A stretch of 58,560 nt of DNA from an uncultured Bacteroidales bacterium (GTDB lineage: Bacteria > Bacteroidota > Bacteroidia > Bacteroidales > P3): positions 1 to 58,560 of the forward strand of contig CAMVMF010000013.1 of NCBI GenBank assembly GCA_947168515.1, written 5' to 3'. This document shows positions 32,639 through 40,884 of the stretch, piece by piece (within the stretch, counting starts at the first letter, position 1; each line of letters begins with the position of its first letter). Under the pieces are notes generated by a model. It ran no database searches. It had not been told where the DNA came from and saw nothing but the letters and a program-made list of their open reading frames with translations. The position numbers and the translations under genes were made by a program.

Positions 32639-34093
32639 ATGAACAATGCTTTAAAAAATCTGCAACCTGCCAAAGTGTGGCAGTACTTCGGCGAACTGAT
32701 GAACATTCCCAGACCTTCGAAACATGAAGAGAAGGTTTCGGCATATCTGCAAAATTTCGGTAAGCAGCACGGCTATGAGACCCTCGCCGACGAGGTGGGC
32801 AACGTGCTCATTCGCAAACCCGCCTACCAAGGCTATGAAAATGCCCCCGGTGTCTGCCTGCAGGCACACATGGACATGGTGTGTGAGAAGAATGGCGACA
32901 AGCAGTTCGACTTCCATACCCAAGGCATCGAAGCCTATGTTGAGGACGGTTGGCTGGTAGGCGACGGTACCACCCTGGGTGCCGACGACGGCATTGGCGT
33001 GGCTGCTGCTTTGGCCATCTTGGACGACAAGACCATTCAGCACGGACCGTTGGAGTGCCTCTTCACGGTGGACGAGGAGACTGGACTTACCGGTGCCGGC
33101 AATCTCCACACCGATTGGCTGAAAAGTGACATCTTGCTCAATTTCGACGACGAAGACGAAGGCGAATACTGCATCGGGTGCGCCGGCGGTATTGATACCG
33201 TGGCCGACATCGACTACACCACACGTCCCGTGCCAGCTGGCGAGGTGGCATACCGAATCCGTGTCTATGGCCTGCAGGGCGGTCACAGTGGCGACGATAT
33301 CCACCGCGGACGTGGCAATGCCAACAAAATGCTCACCCGCATTCTTTGGAACGCCACCGAGAAATGCAACATCGGCCTGGCCCACATCGATGGCGGCAAT
33401 CTCCGCAATGCCATTGCCCGCGAGGCTTGGGCCGATGTGGTAGTGCTTCCGACTTATGAGGCCCAACTGAAACAGCTGGTGGATACTTTCGCCAAAAACC
33501 TTAAATTCGAATTCCGCAGCACCGAGCCTAACTTGGAAGTGGCCATGGAGCCTATCGCCATGCCTGCCTGTCTCATAGATAAACAGGTCCACCGCAATCT
33601 GCTCGATGCTCTGTTTGCTTGTGCACACGGTGTGCTGGCTATGAGCCGTGAGATAGAGAACTTCGTGGAGACTTCCACCAATCTGGCTTCCATTAAGATG
33701 GATGACAAACAGATTCACATCTGCACCAGCCAGCGTAGTTCGGTGGAGAGTGCCAAGCATGCTGCCGCCCAAAAGATTGAAGCCACGTTCCGCTTGATAG
33801 GTGCCCATGTCAGCCACAGCGACGGCTATCCTGGTTGGACTCCCAACCCTGAGAGCAGAGTGCTGAAGGTGGGTGTGGAGACTTATAGGCGTATGTATGG
33901 TCACGACCCCATCGTCCGTGCCATCCATGCCGGCTTGGAGTGCGGCCTTATCGGCGAGAAATACCCCAAGATGGATATGATCAGCTATGGCCCCACCCTC
34001 CGTGGTGTGCACGCCCCCGGCGAGAAAATCGAAATCAAGACCGTCGAGATGTTCTGGAATCAGACCCTTGAAATTTTGAAGAACCTTAAGTAG
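32639..34093 (+). CDS. pepD: aminoacyl-histidine dipeptidase (peptidase D)
   Basis: 484 residues, M20 metallopeptidase family C. Zinc ligands: 'LQAHMDMVCEKN' (His and the D-x-x motif), 'LGADDGIGVAAALAIL', 'FTVDEETGLTGAG' with the catalytic and bridging Glu pair, 'LNFDDEDEGE', and a late 'YGPTLRGVHAPGE' with the last His. It cuts Xaa-His dipeptides such as carnosine and other dipeptides in the cytoplasm. Start 23 bases after R1 copy B. It begins a run of four genes in the same direction (pepD, gpsA, purE, kinase-deaminase). Confidence 0.93.
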   Translation: MNNALKNLQPAKVWQYFGELMNIPRPSKHEEKVSAYLQNFGKQHGYETLADEVGNVLIRKPAYQGYENAPGVCLQAHMDMVCEKNGDKQFDFHTQGIEAYVEDGWLVGDGTTLGADDGIGVAAALAILDDKTIQHGPLECLFTVDEETGLTGAGNLHTDWLKSDILLNFDDEDEGEYCIGCAGGIDTVADIDYTTRPVPAGEVAYRIRVYGLQGGHSGDDIHRGRGNANKMLTRILWNATEKCNIGLAHIDGGNLRNAIAREAWADVVVLPTYEAQLKQLVDTFAKNLKFEFRSTEPNLEVAMEPIAMPACLIDKQVHRNLLDALFACAHGVLAMSREIENFVETSTNLASIKMDDKQIHICTSQRSSVESAKHAAAQKIEATFRLIGAHVSHSDGYPGWTPNPESRVLKVGVETYRRMYGHDPIVRAIHAGLECGLIGEKYPKMDMISYGPTLRGVHAPGEKIEIKTVEMFWNQTLEILKNLK

Positions 34094-34134
34094 TATCTGT
34101 TAGCAATGTGCTACTGCCCAATTCTCAATTCGTT

Positions 34135-35190
34135 ATGATAGGAGTTCTTGGAAGTGGCTCAATGGCCACTGCAATTGTTAAACTGCTCATGGAGCAACCT
34201 GATGCCCATGTGTGCTGGTATGTCCGTGAGCCCGAAATCAGGGCCTCTTTGGCCTCCCGCGGTCGCAATAAGCGATATCTGGGCGAGGTGGAGTTCAACA
34301 TGGATCGCATCACCGTGGTGGAGAGTGCCCAGGAGGTGGTGGAAAAGTGCCAGTATGTCTATCTGGTTATTCCTACCGCCTATCTGCATGATGCCCTTCA
34401 GACGGTGGACCCCGCTCTCCTACGTACTCGTTATCTGGTGTCTGCCATCAAGGGTTTTATAGCATATACCGACGAGGTGGTGACCGACTATCTGGAGCAC
34501 GTCTATCAGGTGCCTAACGAGCAACTGTGTGTCATCAGTGGTCCCACCCACGCCGAGGAAATTGCCCGAGAGAAGCTTACCTTCCTCACCGTGGCATCGC
34601 ACAATCGTCCTTTGGCCGAAACTGTCCGTGGTCAGCTCCGTTGCCGTTATATCAACTTGAGTCTGTCCGATGACCTCCGTGGCCTACAGTTTGCTTCGGC
34701 CCTGAAGAATGTGTATGCCGTGGCAGCGGGTTTCTGCAAGGGCATTGGTGGTGGCGACAACCTGATGGCTGTGTTGGTAAGCTATTCTATGGCCGAGATG
34801 CAGCTGTTCTACCACCTGATGCAGCCTGACCGCGAGCTGAAGATGACCTCGGAGCTGTTGCCGCCTTTCTTGGGTGACTTGTTGGTGACGTGCTACTCTC
34901 AGTTCAGCCGCAACCGCACGTTGGGCAACATGATAGGCATGGGCTACAGTGTGCAGTCTGCCATGTTGGAGATGCAGATGGTGGCCGAAGGGTACTATGC
35001 TGTCAAGAGTCTCGAAAAAATACGGAAGAAACTCGACGTGCAGATGCCCATCGCACAGGCAGTCTATATGGTCCTTTACGAGGGTGCCAGACCCGATGTG
35101 ATTCTCAGGGCCTGGCAGATATACAAAGGCGAGGAAGGGCAGTCCCGTTCGGGAGTCAAGATGCCCATTATTAAAATAGAAAATCAATAG
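34135..35190 (+). CDS. gpsA: NAD(P)H-dependent glycerol-3-phosphate dehydrogenase
   Basis: 351 residues from the Met at 34135. The frame is open to 34108, but the added nine residues are non-homologous and cover a CCAATTCTCAATTC repeat. The Rossmann motif 'MIGVLGSGSMATAI', then 'VISGPTHAEEI' and 'ALKNVYAVAAGFCKGIGGGD' with the catalytic Lys, and 'FSRNRTLGNMIGMGYS', are family signatures. It reduces dihydroxyacetone phosphate to sn-glycerol-3-phosphate for phospholipids. purE follows by 8 bases. Confidence 0.93.
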   Translation: MIGVLGSGSMATAIVKLLMEQPDAHVCWYVREPEIRASLASRGRNKRYLGEVEFNMDRITVVESAQEVVEKCQYVYLVIPTAYLHDALQTVDPALLRTRYLVSAIKGFIAYTDEVVTDYLEHVYQVPNEQLCVISGPTHAEEIAREKLTFLTVASHNRPLAETVRGQLRCRYINLSLSDDLRGLQFASALKNVYAVAAGFCKGIGGGDNLMAVLVSYSMAEMQLFYHLMQPDRELKMTSELLPPFLGDLLVTCYSQFSRNRTLGNMIGMGYSVQSAMLEMQMVAEGYYAVKSLEKIRKKLDVQMPIAQAVYMVLYEGARPDVILRAWQIYKGEEGQSRSGVKMPIIKIENQ

Positions 35191-35198
35191 CTTAATAA

Positions 35199-35705
35199 AT
35201 GAATCCATTAGTTAGTATCATTATGGGCAGCACCAGCGACCTGCCGGTCATGGAGAAAGCCTGCCAGTTTTTGGAAGAAATGGAAATACCTTTTGAGGTC
35301 AACGCTTTGTCGGCACACCGCACACCTGCCGAGGTGTCGGAGTTTGCCCGCAACGCCCACCAACGGGGTATACAAGTGATTATTGCCGGTGCTGGTATGG
35401 CTGCCGCCCTGCCGGGTGTCATTGCTGCCGAAACCCCGCTGCCCGTTATCGGAGTGCCCATCAAAGGCAGTGTCCTAGAAGGATTGGATGCCACCTTTGC
35501 CATCATGCAGATGCCTCCGGGAATACCCGTTGCCACCGTAGCCATCAATGGTGCTCAGAATGCCGCTGTGTTGGCTTTGCAAATCATGGCTGTCAACAAT
35601 CCTGCCTTGCAAGCCAAGGTGATTGCCTACAAGCAAGGCCTGAAAAAGAAGATTGTCAAGGCCAACGAAGAACTGGCCCAGTTGGAGTATAAATACAAAG
35701 TGTAA
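35199..35705 (+). CDS. purE: N5-carboxyaminoimidazole ribonucleotide mutase
   Basis: 168 residues, the usual length for class I PurE. 'GSTSDLPVMEKA', 'NALSAHRTPAEVSEFA' with the active-site His, 'AGAGMAAALPGVIAAET', 'VIGVPI' and 'GIPVATVAINGAQNAAVLAL' form the nucleotide-binding site. It converts N5-CAIR to CAIR in purine synthesis. Its last base is the first base of the next gene (stop TAATG overlap), so it is co-translated with the kinase-deaminase fusion. Confidence 0.95.
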   Translation: MNPLVSIIMGSTSDLPVMEKACQFLEEMEIPFEVNALSAHRTPAEVSEFARNAHQRGIQVIIAGAGMAAALPGVIAAETPLPVIGVPIKGSVLEGLDATFAIMQMPPGIPVATVAINGAQNAAVLALQIMAVNNPALQAKVIAYKQGLKKKIVKANEELAQLEYKYKV

Positions 35706-36733
35706 TGATTACTATTGGAATTACAGGCACGCTGGGAGCTGGCAAGGGCACTATTGTGGACTTTCTGGTCAAAGAGAAGGGATTCGTCCATTACTCGGTG
35801 CGCGCTTTCCTCATACAGGAGATAGAGCGTCGCGGCATGCCGGTCAACCGCGACAGTATGACTGCCGTGGGCAACGACCTCCGCGCCAAACATAGTCCTT
35901 CGTGGATTGTCGAGCAGCTGTATGCTCAGGCCCAGTCTTCGGGCAAGAACTGTATCATCGAGAGCATTCGCACACCGGGCGAGGTGGAGGCCCTGCGCAA
36001 CAAACCCAATTTCTACCTCTTTGCCGTGGATGCCGACCCTAAGGTGCGCTACGAACGTGTGGTGCTCCGTGGCAGTGAAACCGACCATGTCGACTATGCC
36101 ACCTTCCTAGCCAATGAGCAACGGGAGATGGACAGCGAAGACCCCAATAAGCAGAATTTGGGCTACTGCATTGCCCATGCTGACTTCCGTTTTGACAATG
36201 GCGGCACCATAGCGCAGCTCAACGACCAGGTGCAGCAGGTGCTCAAAGGTATTCTCCACCAGCGCCCCAGTTGGGATGAGTATTTCATGGAGCTGGCCAA
36301 CACCGTTTCCAAACGTGCCACCTGCGACCGGGGACGTAGTGGCTGTGTCATCGTCAAGGACCGCCAGCTGCTGGTGTCGGGGTATGTGGGCTCGCCCTCA
36401 GGATTGCCCCATTGCGACGAGGTGGGACATCTCTTCCGCAAGTCTATTGATGAGGAAGGCAACATCACCACCCATTGCGTCCGCACGGTCCATGCCGAGC
36501 AAAACGCCATCTGCCAGGCCGCCAGAAGGGGCATTGCCCTTGACGGGGCCACCCTCTATTGTCGCATGACTCCTTGCCGTACCTGCGCCATGCTCATCAT
36601 CAACTGCGGCATCAAGCGTGTGGTCTGCGAGCGCAAGTACCATGCCGGGGCCGAGAGCGAAGCCCTTTTTGCCCAGGCGGGTGTGCAGCTGGAGTTTTTC
36701 CACGACGAGGTGGAGAAATACGACAATCAGTAG
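35705..36733 (+). CDS. P-loop kinase-like / dCMP deaminase fusion
   Basis: 342 residues, two domains. Residues 1-180 are a P-loop NMP-kinase or dephospho-CoA-kinase-like domain ('GITGTLGAGKGTIVDFLVKE', 'NCIIESIRTPGEVEAL' as the Walker-B-like strand). Residues about 195-335 are a deoxycytidylate deaminase with zinc-binding 'TVHAEQNAICQAA' and 'TPCRTCAMLIINC', plus 'RSGCVIVKDRQLLVSGY' as in ComEB-type enzymes. The deaminase makes dUMP from dCMP; the kinase-like half may bind a regulating nucleotide or phosphorylate a nucleoside. It ends the pepD-gpsA-purE run and is followed by a strong terminator. Confidence 0.88.
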   Translation: MITIGITGTLGAGKGTIVDFLVKEKGFVHYSVRAFLIQEIERRGMPVNRDSMTAVGNDLRAKHSPSWIVEQLYAQAQSSGKNCIIESIRTPGEVEALRNKPNFYLFAVDADPKVRYERVVLRGSETDHVDYATFLANEQREMDSEDPNKQNLGYCIAHADFRFDNGGTIAQLNDQVQQVLKGILHQRPSWDEYFMELANTVSKRATCDRGRSGCVIVKDRQLLVSGYVGSPSGLPHCDEVGHLFRKSIDEEGNITTHCVRTVHAEQNAICQAARRGIALDGATLYCRMTPCRTCAMLIINCGIKRVVCERKYHAGAESEALFAQAGVQLEFFHDEVEKYDNQ

Positions 36734-36746
36734 AACTTATCACATC

Positions 36747-36781
36747 AAAAAAAAGCCTCGCAGTTGAGCGAGGCTTTTTTT
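36747..36781. terminator. bidirectional terminator
   Basis: GCCTCGC / GCGAGGC stem with six-base loop, an A run on the left and a T run on the right. It serves both the deaminase gene and the converging ferredoxin gene. Confidence 0.9.
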
Positions 36782-36800
36782 GTAGCTACATCTGGGCTTA

Positions 36801-36968
36801 TTAGGCTTCTACGATAGCTCCGGTGGGGCAAGCGTCAGCGCAGGTACCACAGCTAGCGCAGGTGTCGGGGTCGATTTTGTAGATGTCACCTTCGGAGATA
36901 GCTCCGACGGGGCACTGGTCGATGCAAGTGCCGCAAGCAACACAGATGTCAGTAATTTTGTAAGCCAT
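36801..36968 (-). CDS. 2[4Fe-4S] ferredoxin, 55 aa
   Basis: A complete small gene. The product reads MAYKITDICVACGTCIDQ and continues CPVGAI, with a second motif CASCGTCADACPTGAI before the end IVEA. Two C-x2-C-x2-C-x3-CP motifs define a clostridial-type two-cluster ferredoxin, an electron carrier for pyruvate:ferredoxin oxidoreductase and similar enzymes in anaerobes. Promoter TATTTTTG lies at 37010-37003. Confidence 0.96.
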   Translation of the reverse strand: MAYKITDICVACGTCIDQCPVGAISEGDIYKIDPDTCASCGTCADACPTGAIVEA

Positions 36969-37002
36969 TTCTTTTTATGTTTTTAGGGTTATAAATGTTT
37001 TG

Positions 37003-37010
37003 CAAAAATA
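37003..37010 (-). promoter_or_regulatory. -7 element TATTTTTG of the ferredoxin gene
   Basis: Perfect TAnnTTTG on the minus strand, 34 bases before the ferredoxin start. Confidence 0.65.
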
Positions 37011-37079
37011 CGAACAAAAAATGAATTACGATGTTTTTGTGCAAAATATTTTTATTAACATAGGGTAATGTCCTAGTTC

Positions 37080-38321
37080 TTAAAATATTAGTGCCAATAG
37101 GACATAGAGCCAGTGGGCTGCCACTCCGGCGCAGAGTCCACCAATGGTGTGGGCACCAATGGCTTTTCCGATAAGTTTTCTGTATCCCAGAGCGTCCAGC
37201 ATGGCGGTGTGGGTGGAGAGGTAGCCGCTCCAGCACATGCCCATGGCGGTGAAGACGGCGATGGCGTTATTGTTGATGATGCCTTCGGTGATGAAGCGGG
37301 GCACAAGACCGATGGCAGCACCCACGGCACCCAAGGCGGTGATGGGGAACGACACCAATGCGCCGCTCTCAAAGCCAAAGAGCCAATAGAAAATAAAGTT
37401 TACTTTGTCGGCCAGCCAGGTGATGATGGGCACGCCCTCATAGGCGGCACCCGTGTAGGCTCCTGTGGCAGAATCGGGTCCAAAGGTGAGCATCATTACT
37501 AGGGTGGAGATGCAGAGCACCCCGGGGATGATGGCAAACCCGATGCCAACGCCGTCTTTGCCACCGTCAAGTAGCGAGTTGAGGAAACGCTGGAAGACCG
37601 AGCCCTCGGACTTATAGGAAATCTGCTGCTCGTCGCCTTGGTAGTCGGTCACTGGGAAGTCCATTTCGGGGTAGCTCTTGAGGGTGAACCGTTGCATCAG
37701 GCGGGTGGAGATGATGCTGCCGATGATGGCTCCAGCCACTCCAACGAGAGCTCCCTTGCCATAGCCAAGGCCTGTCATGAAGGCCAGCACCGTCAAACCC
37801 ATGCCAAAGGCTGTGCCGAAGTTGGTGAGCGACACCAGCTGGTATTTGCGGAAGTACTGGGCAAAGTTCTTGTTCTGCGCCAGTGAGATGATGGCGGGGT
37901 TGTCGGAGAGGAACGTCATGATGGCACCCAGAGCGGCCACGCCGGGGAGGTTGTAGATGGGTTTCATCAGCGGCCGCAGGATGTTCTCCAGCAGGCGCAC
38001 CACACCAAACTCTATCAGCAGTTTGCCGATGGCTCCCATGAGCACGCAGATGGCCATGATGTAGAAGACTGTTTCCAACAGCAGGTGGTAGGCCGTCTGC
38101 ATGAAGGTATTGAGCATATTGGGCAAGGTCATCTTATAGGCCAGTACCCAAAAGAAGCCAATGAAGAAGATTAGGAAGACGATGGCTTCCAGCGAGCGTT
38201 TGCTGGTGAACTTCAGGGGCGACTTGAGTTTCAAACGGTGCTCTAGACGTTTGAAGAAGGCTTCCATGTTGCGGGCGTATTGCGTCGTCTTGGGCCTTGG
38301 TGTGTGATAGTTGTGTTCCAT
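37080..38321 (-). CDS. Gate-domain (nucleoside recognition/YjiH-like) membrane protein
   Basis: 413 residues with ten or so hydrophobic helices. Two 'Gate' units are recognisable: 'AALGAIMTFLSDNPAIISLA' and the later 'ITALGAVGAAIGLVPRF' with 'MGMCWSGYLSTHTAMLDALG'. The family includes nucleoside-recognition proteins, SpmA/SpmB and YjiH. Its transported solute is not established. A soluble N-terminal basic segment of about 45 residues precedes the first helix. The porin-like gene lies upstream in the same direction with a 63-base gap, so both may be co-transcribed. Confidence 0.78.
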   Translation of the reverse strand: MEHNYHTPRPKTTQYARNMEAFFKRLEHRLKLKSPLKFTSKRSLEAIVFLIFFIGFFWVLAYKMTLPNMLNTFMQTAYHLLLETVFYIMAICVLMGAIGKLLIEFGVVRLLENILRPLMKPIYNLPGVAALGAIMTFLSDNPAIISLAQNKNFAQYFRKYQLVSLTNFGTAFGMGLTVLAFMTGLGYGKGALVGVAGAIIGSIISTRLMQRFTLKSYPEMDFPVTDYQGDEQQISYKSEGSVFQRFLNSLLDGGKDGVGIGFAIIPGVLCISTLVMMLTFGPDSATGAYTGAAYEGVPIITWLADKVNFIFYWLFGFESGALVSFPITALGAVGAAIGLVPRFITEGIINNNAIAVFTAMGMCWSGYLSTHTAMLDALGYRKLIGKAIGAHTIGGLCAGVAAHWLYVLLALIF

Positions 38322-38384
38322 GTTCTTGTCTTTTGTGGGGGATAGATTAGATTGCCTTACTGATATGGCTATATGTGAGGGACA

Positions 38385-39572
38385 CTAGTCAAGGGGTGAC
38401 TTGTTGTCAAGCAAAGCCTTGGCCATGCGTTCCTTGAGCATGCGGTGGATGTCCATGTCCCAGGTGATGCCCATGTTCAGCTGCAAGGAGTTTTCGTAGT
38501 AGGTGTCGTTGGCGAGGCTGCCGTCGGTATTGGTGTAGGGACGCGTGGTGCGGCGGTCGGCCACGAAGGCGTGGAAACGGAAGTCGGGGCAGATCTTGGG
38601 GTGGTATTCCAACCCTACGCCGTAGGTGAGATAGGAGGTACCGGCCTCGCCAAAGCAGTCGTAGTAGCCTAAGGCAATGTTGTCCCCGATGCCAAAGCCG
38701 GGCAGTATCTCATTGGACTTGTTCTGCTCCCAGGCCCCTTTGGCAAAGAGGTTCAGCCCGTTTTTGAAATAGAGGTTGGCACAGCTGACCACGGCAAAGT
38801 TCTTGCCCCAGTCGTCTATGGCGTTGGCGTGGTGGATGAGGTCGAGGTAGATGTCCCAGCGGTCGTACACCAGCTTTTGGCCAATGGCTATGTAGTTCAT
38901 CATCTTGCGGTCGGGGCGTTGGAAGAAGTTCACCGAGTTGAGCATCTTATAGTGGCCGAAGTCGCCGCTGTGGAACAGGTTGAAGGACATCAGGCCACTC
39001 TTCCATTCGTTGCCGAGGCCGTAGCCGAGGTCGGCACCGTAGTACACATAGGGTGAGTTTCCCACCTGCACCAGCACCATCTGCTTGCCGTTGTCGCTCT
39101 TGTAGGCGGCGGCTATCGCGGGCTGGAAGCAGTAGAAGTTGTTCCAATAATAGGTGTTGAAGAGTACGTTGATAGGGGGTGCGTCGTATTCGAAGCCGCC
39201 GACGGCCAAGGCATCCTTACCCATACGGATCATCCAGTTTTTGTTGGGCATATAGTTGATGTAGAGGAAGTCGGTGTTGTCGAAAAAGCTCACGCTGCCG
39301 GGGTTGGCAATGATGCGCTGCCGGAAGAAATAGCTGAACTTCTCGCCCAGTGGTCCGCCGATGACCATGTTGAAGTAGCGGCCGTGGAAGCCATAGGGGT
39401 TTTCGGCAGCTATCGAGGGATTGTTGGAGGTGTTGTTGTAGTAGTCGAAGTCGGCACGGGCTTCAAGCCTGATCTGGGTGAAAATGGGAGTGAAATCCAC
39501 CTGGGCCGAGGCAATAGTTGAAAATGCCATGAAAACGGCCAACGGAATAATGTGTAAAAATTTGCGTTTCAA
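38385..39572 (-). CDS. phosphate-selective-porin (OprO/OprP)-type outer membrane protein
   Basis: 395 residues with signal peptide (about 23, ending ASA) and a beta-barrel body of alternating hydrophobic strands. 'YGFHGRYFNMVIGGPLGEKF', 'FFRQRIIANPG', 'NKNWMIRMGKDALAVGGFEY' are the signature of the Bacteroidota porin family (Porin_O_P). It would let anions or small solutes through the outer membrane. The last residues are not the usual aromatic C-terminus (ends LDNKSPLD), which is somewhat odd for a barrel. Divergent from the beta-barrel gene at 39691 with promoters TACCTTTG (minus) and TATTTTTG (plus) between. Confidence 0.85.
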   Translation of the reverse strand: MKRKFLHIIPLAVFMAFSTIASAQVDFTPIFTQIRLEARADFDYYNNTSNNPSIAAENPYGFHGRYFNMVIGGPLGEKFSYFFRQRIIANPGSVSFFDNTDFLYINYMPNKNWMIRMGKDALAVGGFEYDAPPINVLFNTYYWNNFYCFQPAIAAAYKSDNGKQMVLVQVGNSPYVYYGADLGYGLGNEWKSGLMSFNLFHSGDFGHYKMLNSVNFFQRPDRKMMNYIAIGQKLVYDRWDIYLDLIHHANAIDDWGKNFAVVSCANLYFKNGLNLFAKGAWEQNKSNEILPGFGIGDNIALGYYDCFGEAGTSYLTYGVGLEYHPKICPDFRFHAFVADRRTTRPYTNTDGSLANDTYYENSLQLNMGITWDMDIHRMLKERMAKALLDNKSPLD

Positions 39573-39608
39573 GGTGCTATAAGTTTAATTAATTATTTAA
39601 TGCAACTA

Positions 39609-39616
39609 CAAAGGTA
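39609..39616 (-). promoter_or_regulatory. -7 element TACCTTTG of the porin gene
   Basis: Perfect TAnnTTTG on the minus strand, 36 bases before the porin start. Divergent from the plus-strand element at 39658. Confidence 0.65.
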
Positions 39617-39657
39617 CGAAAAAAAATGATTTTTCTCTGAATATAAAATATTTTTAC

Positions 39658-39665
39658 TATTTTTG
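39658..39665 (+). promoter_or_regulatory. -7 element TATTTTTG of the beta-barrel gene
   Basis: Perfect TAnnTTTG, 25 bases before the ATG at 39691. Confidence 0.65.
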
Positions 39666-39690
39666 TATTTCTAATTTTAAAAGATAAACT

Positions 39691-40464
39691 ATGAGTAAAA
39701 GTAACTATTTCAAAGGTTTATGTGTCGCCGTGGCCATGTTTTTTGCCGGCTTTGGCGCACAGGCTCAAGAACTCGAATTCTCGGGCTATTTCAACGGATT
39801 CCTTCCCGTTGCCGAATTTAACAATCTCAATGCCGATGATTTGATGTCCTTCAACACTTTCAATCCAATCAGCCGCACCAACATTGCCACTAGCGCTTCT
39901 GCTGGTATCGGCGCCTCTCTTCGGGCAGGCATTTGGCTGGATGTGGGAGCCAACAACTGGCTGCTTCCCTTTGCCGAAGTTAGTTTCCTCTGGAATCCAT
40001 CGAAGTCGAAGATTCGCGATGTCTATGATAACAACAATCGGAACAACGAGATGAAAGCCATTCCCAAGGTTCCCAATTATTTCAACGTGCCTGTGCAGGT
40101 GGGCTTGAAGTACCGTTACGACCTTACCGACATTATCCGGCCTTTTGCCGAGGCCAGCATTGGTTTCGACATGATGTTCATTACTAAGAATGGCTATCCC
40201 AACGGCAGCAGTTATGTCGACGGCGAGGGAGTGACGCATCATTTTGGCACTTACGCTTATAAACCCAACGGAGCTCTTTCGTGGACCGTCGGGGCTGGTA
40301 CCTACTTAGGCGAGAATGTCACCGTGGGCCTTTATTATCTCGATATGGGCGTACACCGCATTGGCTATACTTCCCGTTCGTTCAACGATTCGGATGCTAC
40401 GAGCTTGAGTGTCGAGAAACGCCACCTCGGCGAACTCGCCCTCCGCATCGGTTTCCACTTCTAA
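39691..40464 (+). CDS. outer membrane beta-barrel protein
   Basis: 257 residues: signal peptide ending AQAQE, then a small beta-barrel with strands such as 'LRAGIWLDVGANNWLLPFAE', 'VQVGLKYRYDLTDIIRPFAE' and the terminal 'LGELALRIGFHF' ending in Phe, as barrel-assembly substrates do. About eight strands, the size of OmpW/OmpA-like barrels. Function unknown. Terminator at 40521-40563. Confidence 0.8.
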   Translation: MSKSNYFKGLCVAVAMFFAGFGAQAQELEFSGYFNGFLPVAEFNNLNADDLMSFNTFNPISRTNIATSASAGIGASLRAGIWLDVGANNWLLPFAEVSFLWNPSKSKIRDVYDNNNRNNEMKAIPKVPNYFNVPVQVGLKYRYDLTDIIRPFAEASIGFDMMFITKNGYPNGSSYVDGEGVTHHFGTYAYKPNGALSWTVGAGTYLGENVTVGLYYLDMGVHRIGYTSRSFNDSDATSLSVEKRHLGELALRIGFHF

Positions 40465-40520
40465 ATATAGGATAATAGTCCTTAGACACAGTATCTGACG
40501 TGGCTATTCGTCATCCCATT

Positions 40521-40563
40521 GCAAGTGGGCGGCTTCGACTTCTACTCGATGCCGCCCACTTGC
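40521..40563 (+). terminator. strong hairpin after the beta-barrel gene
   Basis: Perfect 13-bp inverted repeat GCAAGTGGGCGGC / GCCGCCCACTTGC with a 17-base loop. The T run after it is weak. Confidence 0.65.
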
Positions 40564-40884
40564 TTTCATACGGTACGGCAATTTTTCATTGTGGCATAAT
40601 ATACTTTCAGAATAAAGTTCAAACGTATTTTAGCATCTCTTTCATAACCAACACTACCAATACATCTATGTAACCCACTCAGGCTGCACGACATCACCAG
40701 TACAATCCAAACAAATCTTTATCGAACGCGGAATGTACAGAGTGAATGGGGAAAGATAGCACATACTATGTGCCTTATCCATTCACACGTATTACACATA
40801 CGTGCGCAATTGTTTTTTTACGCGGTAACAAAAACCTATAAATGAGTTGACGGACAGGAGGTTGTCCACTAGTGCTTCAGAAGG
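40564..40884. other. intergenic, no gene seen
   Basis: About 320 AT-rich bases between the barrel terminator and the Rpn-family stop. No gene, promoter consensus or copy of R1/R2 was found. Confidence 0.5.
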
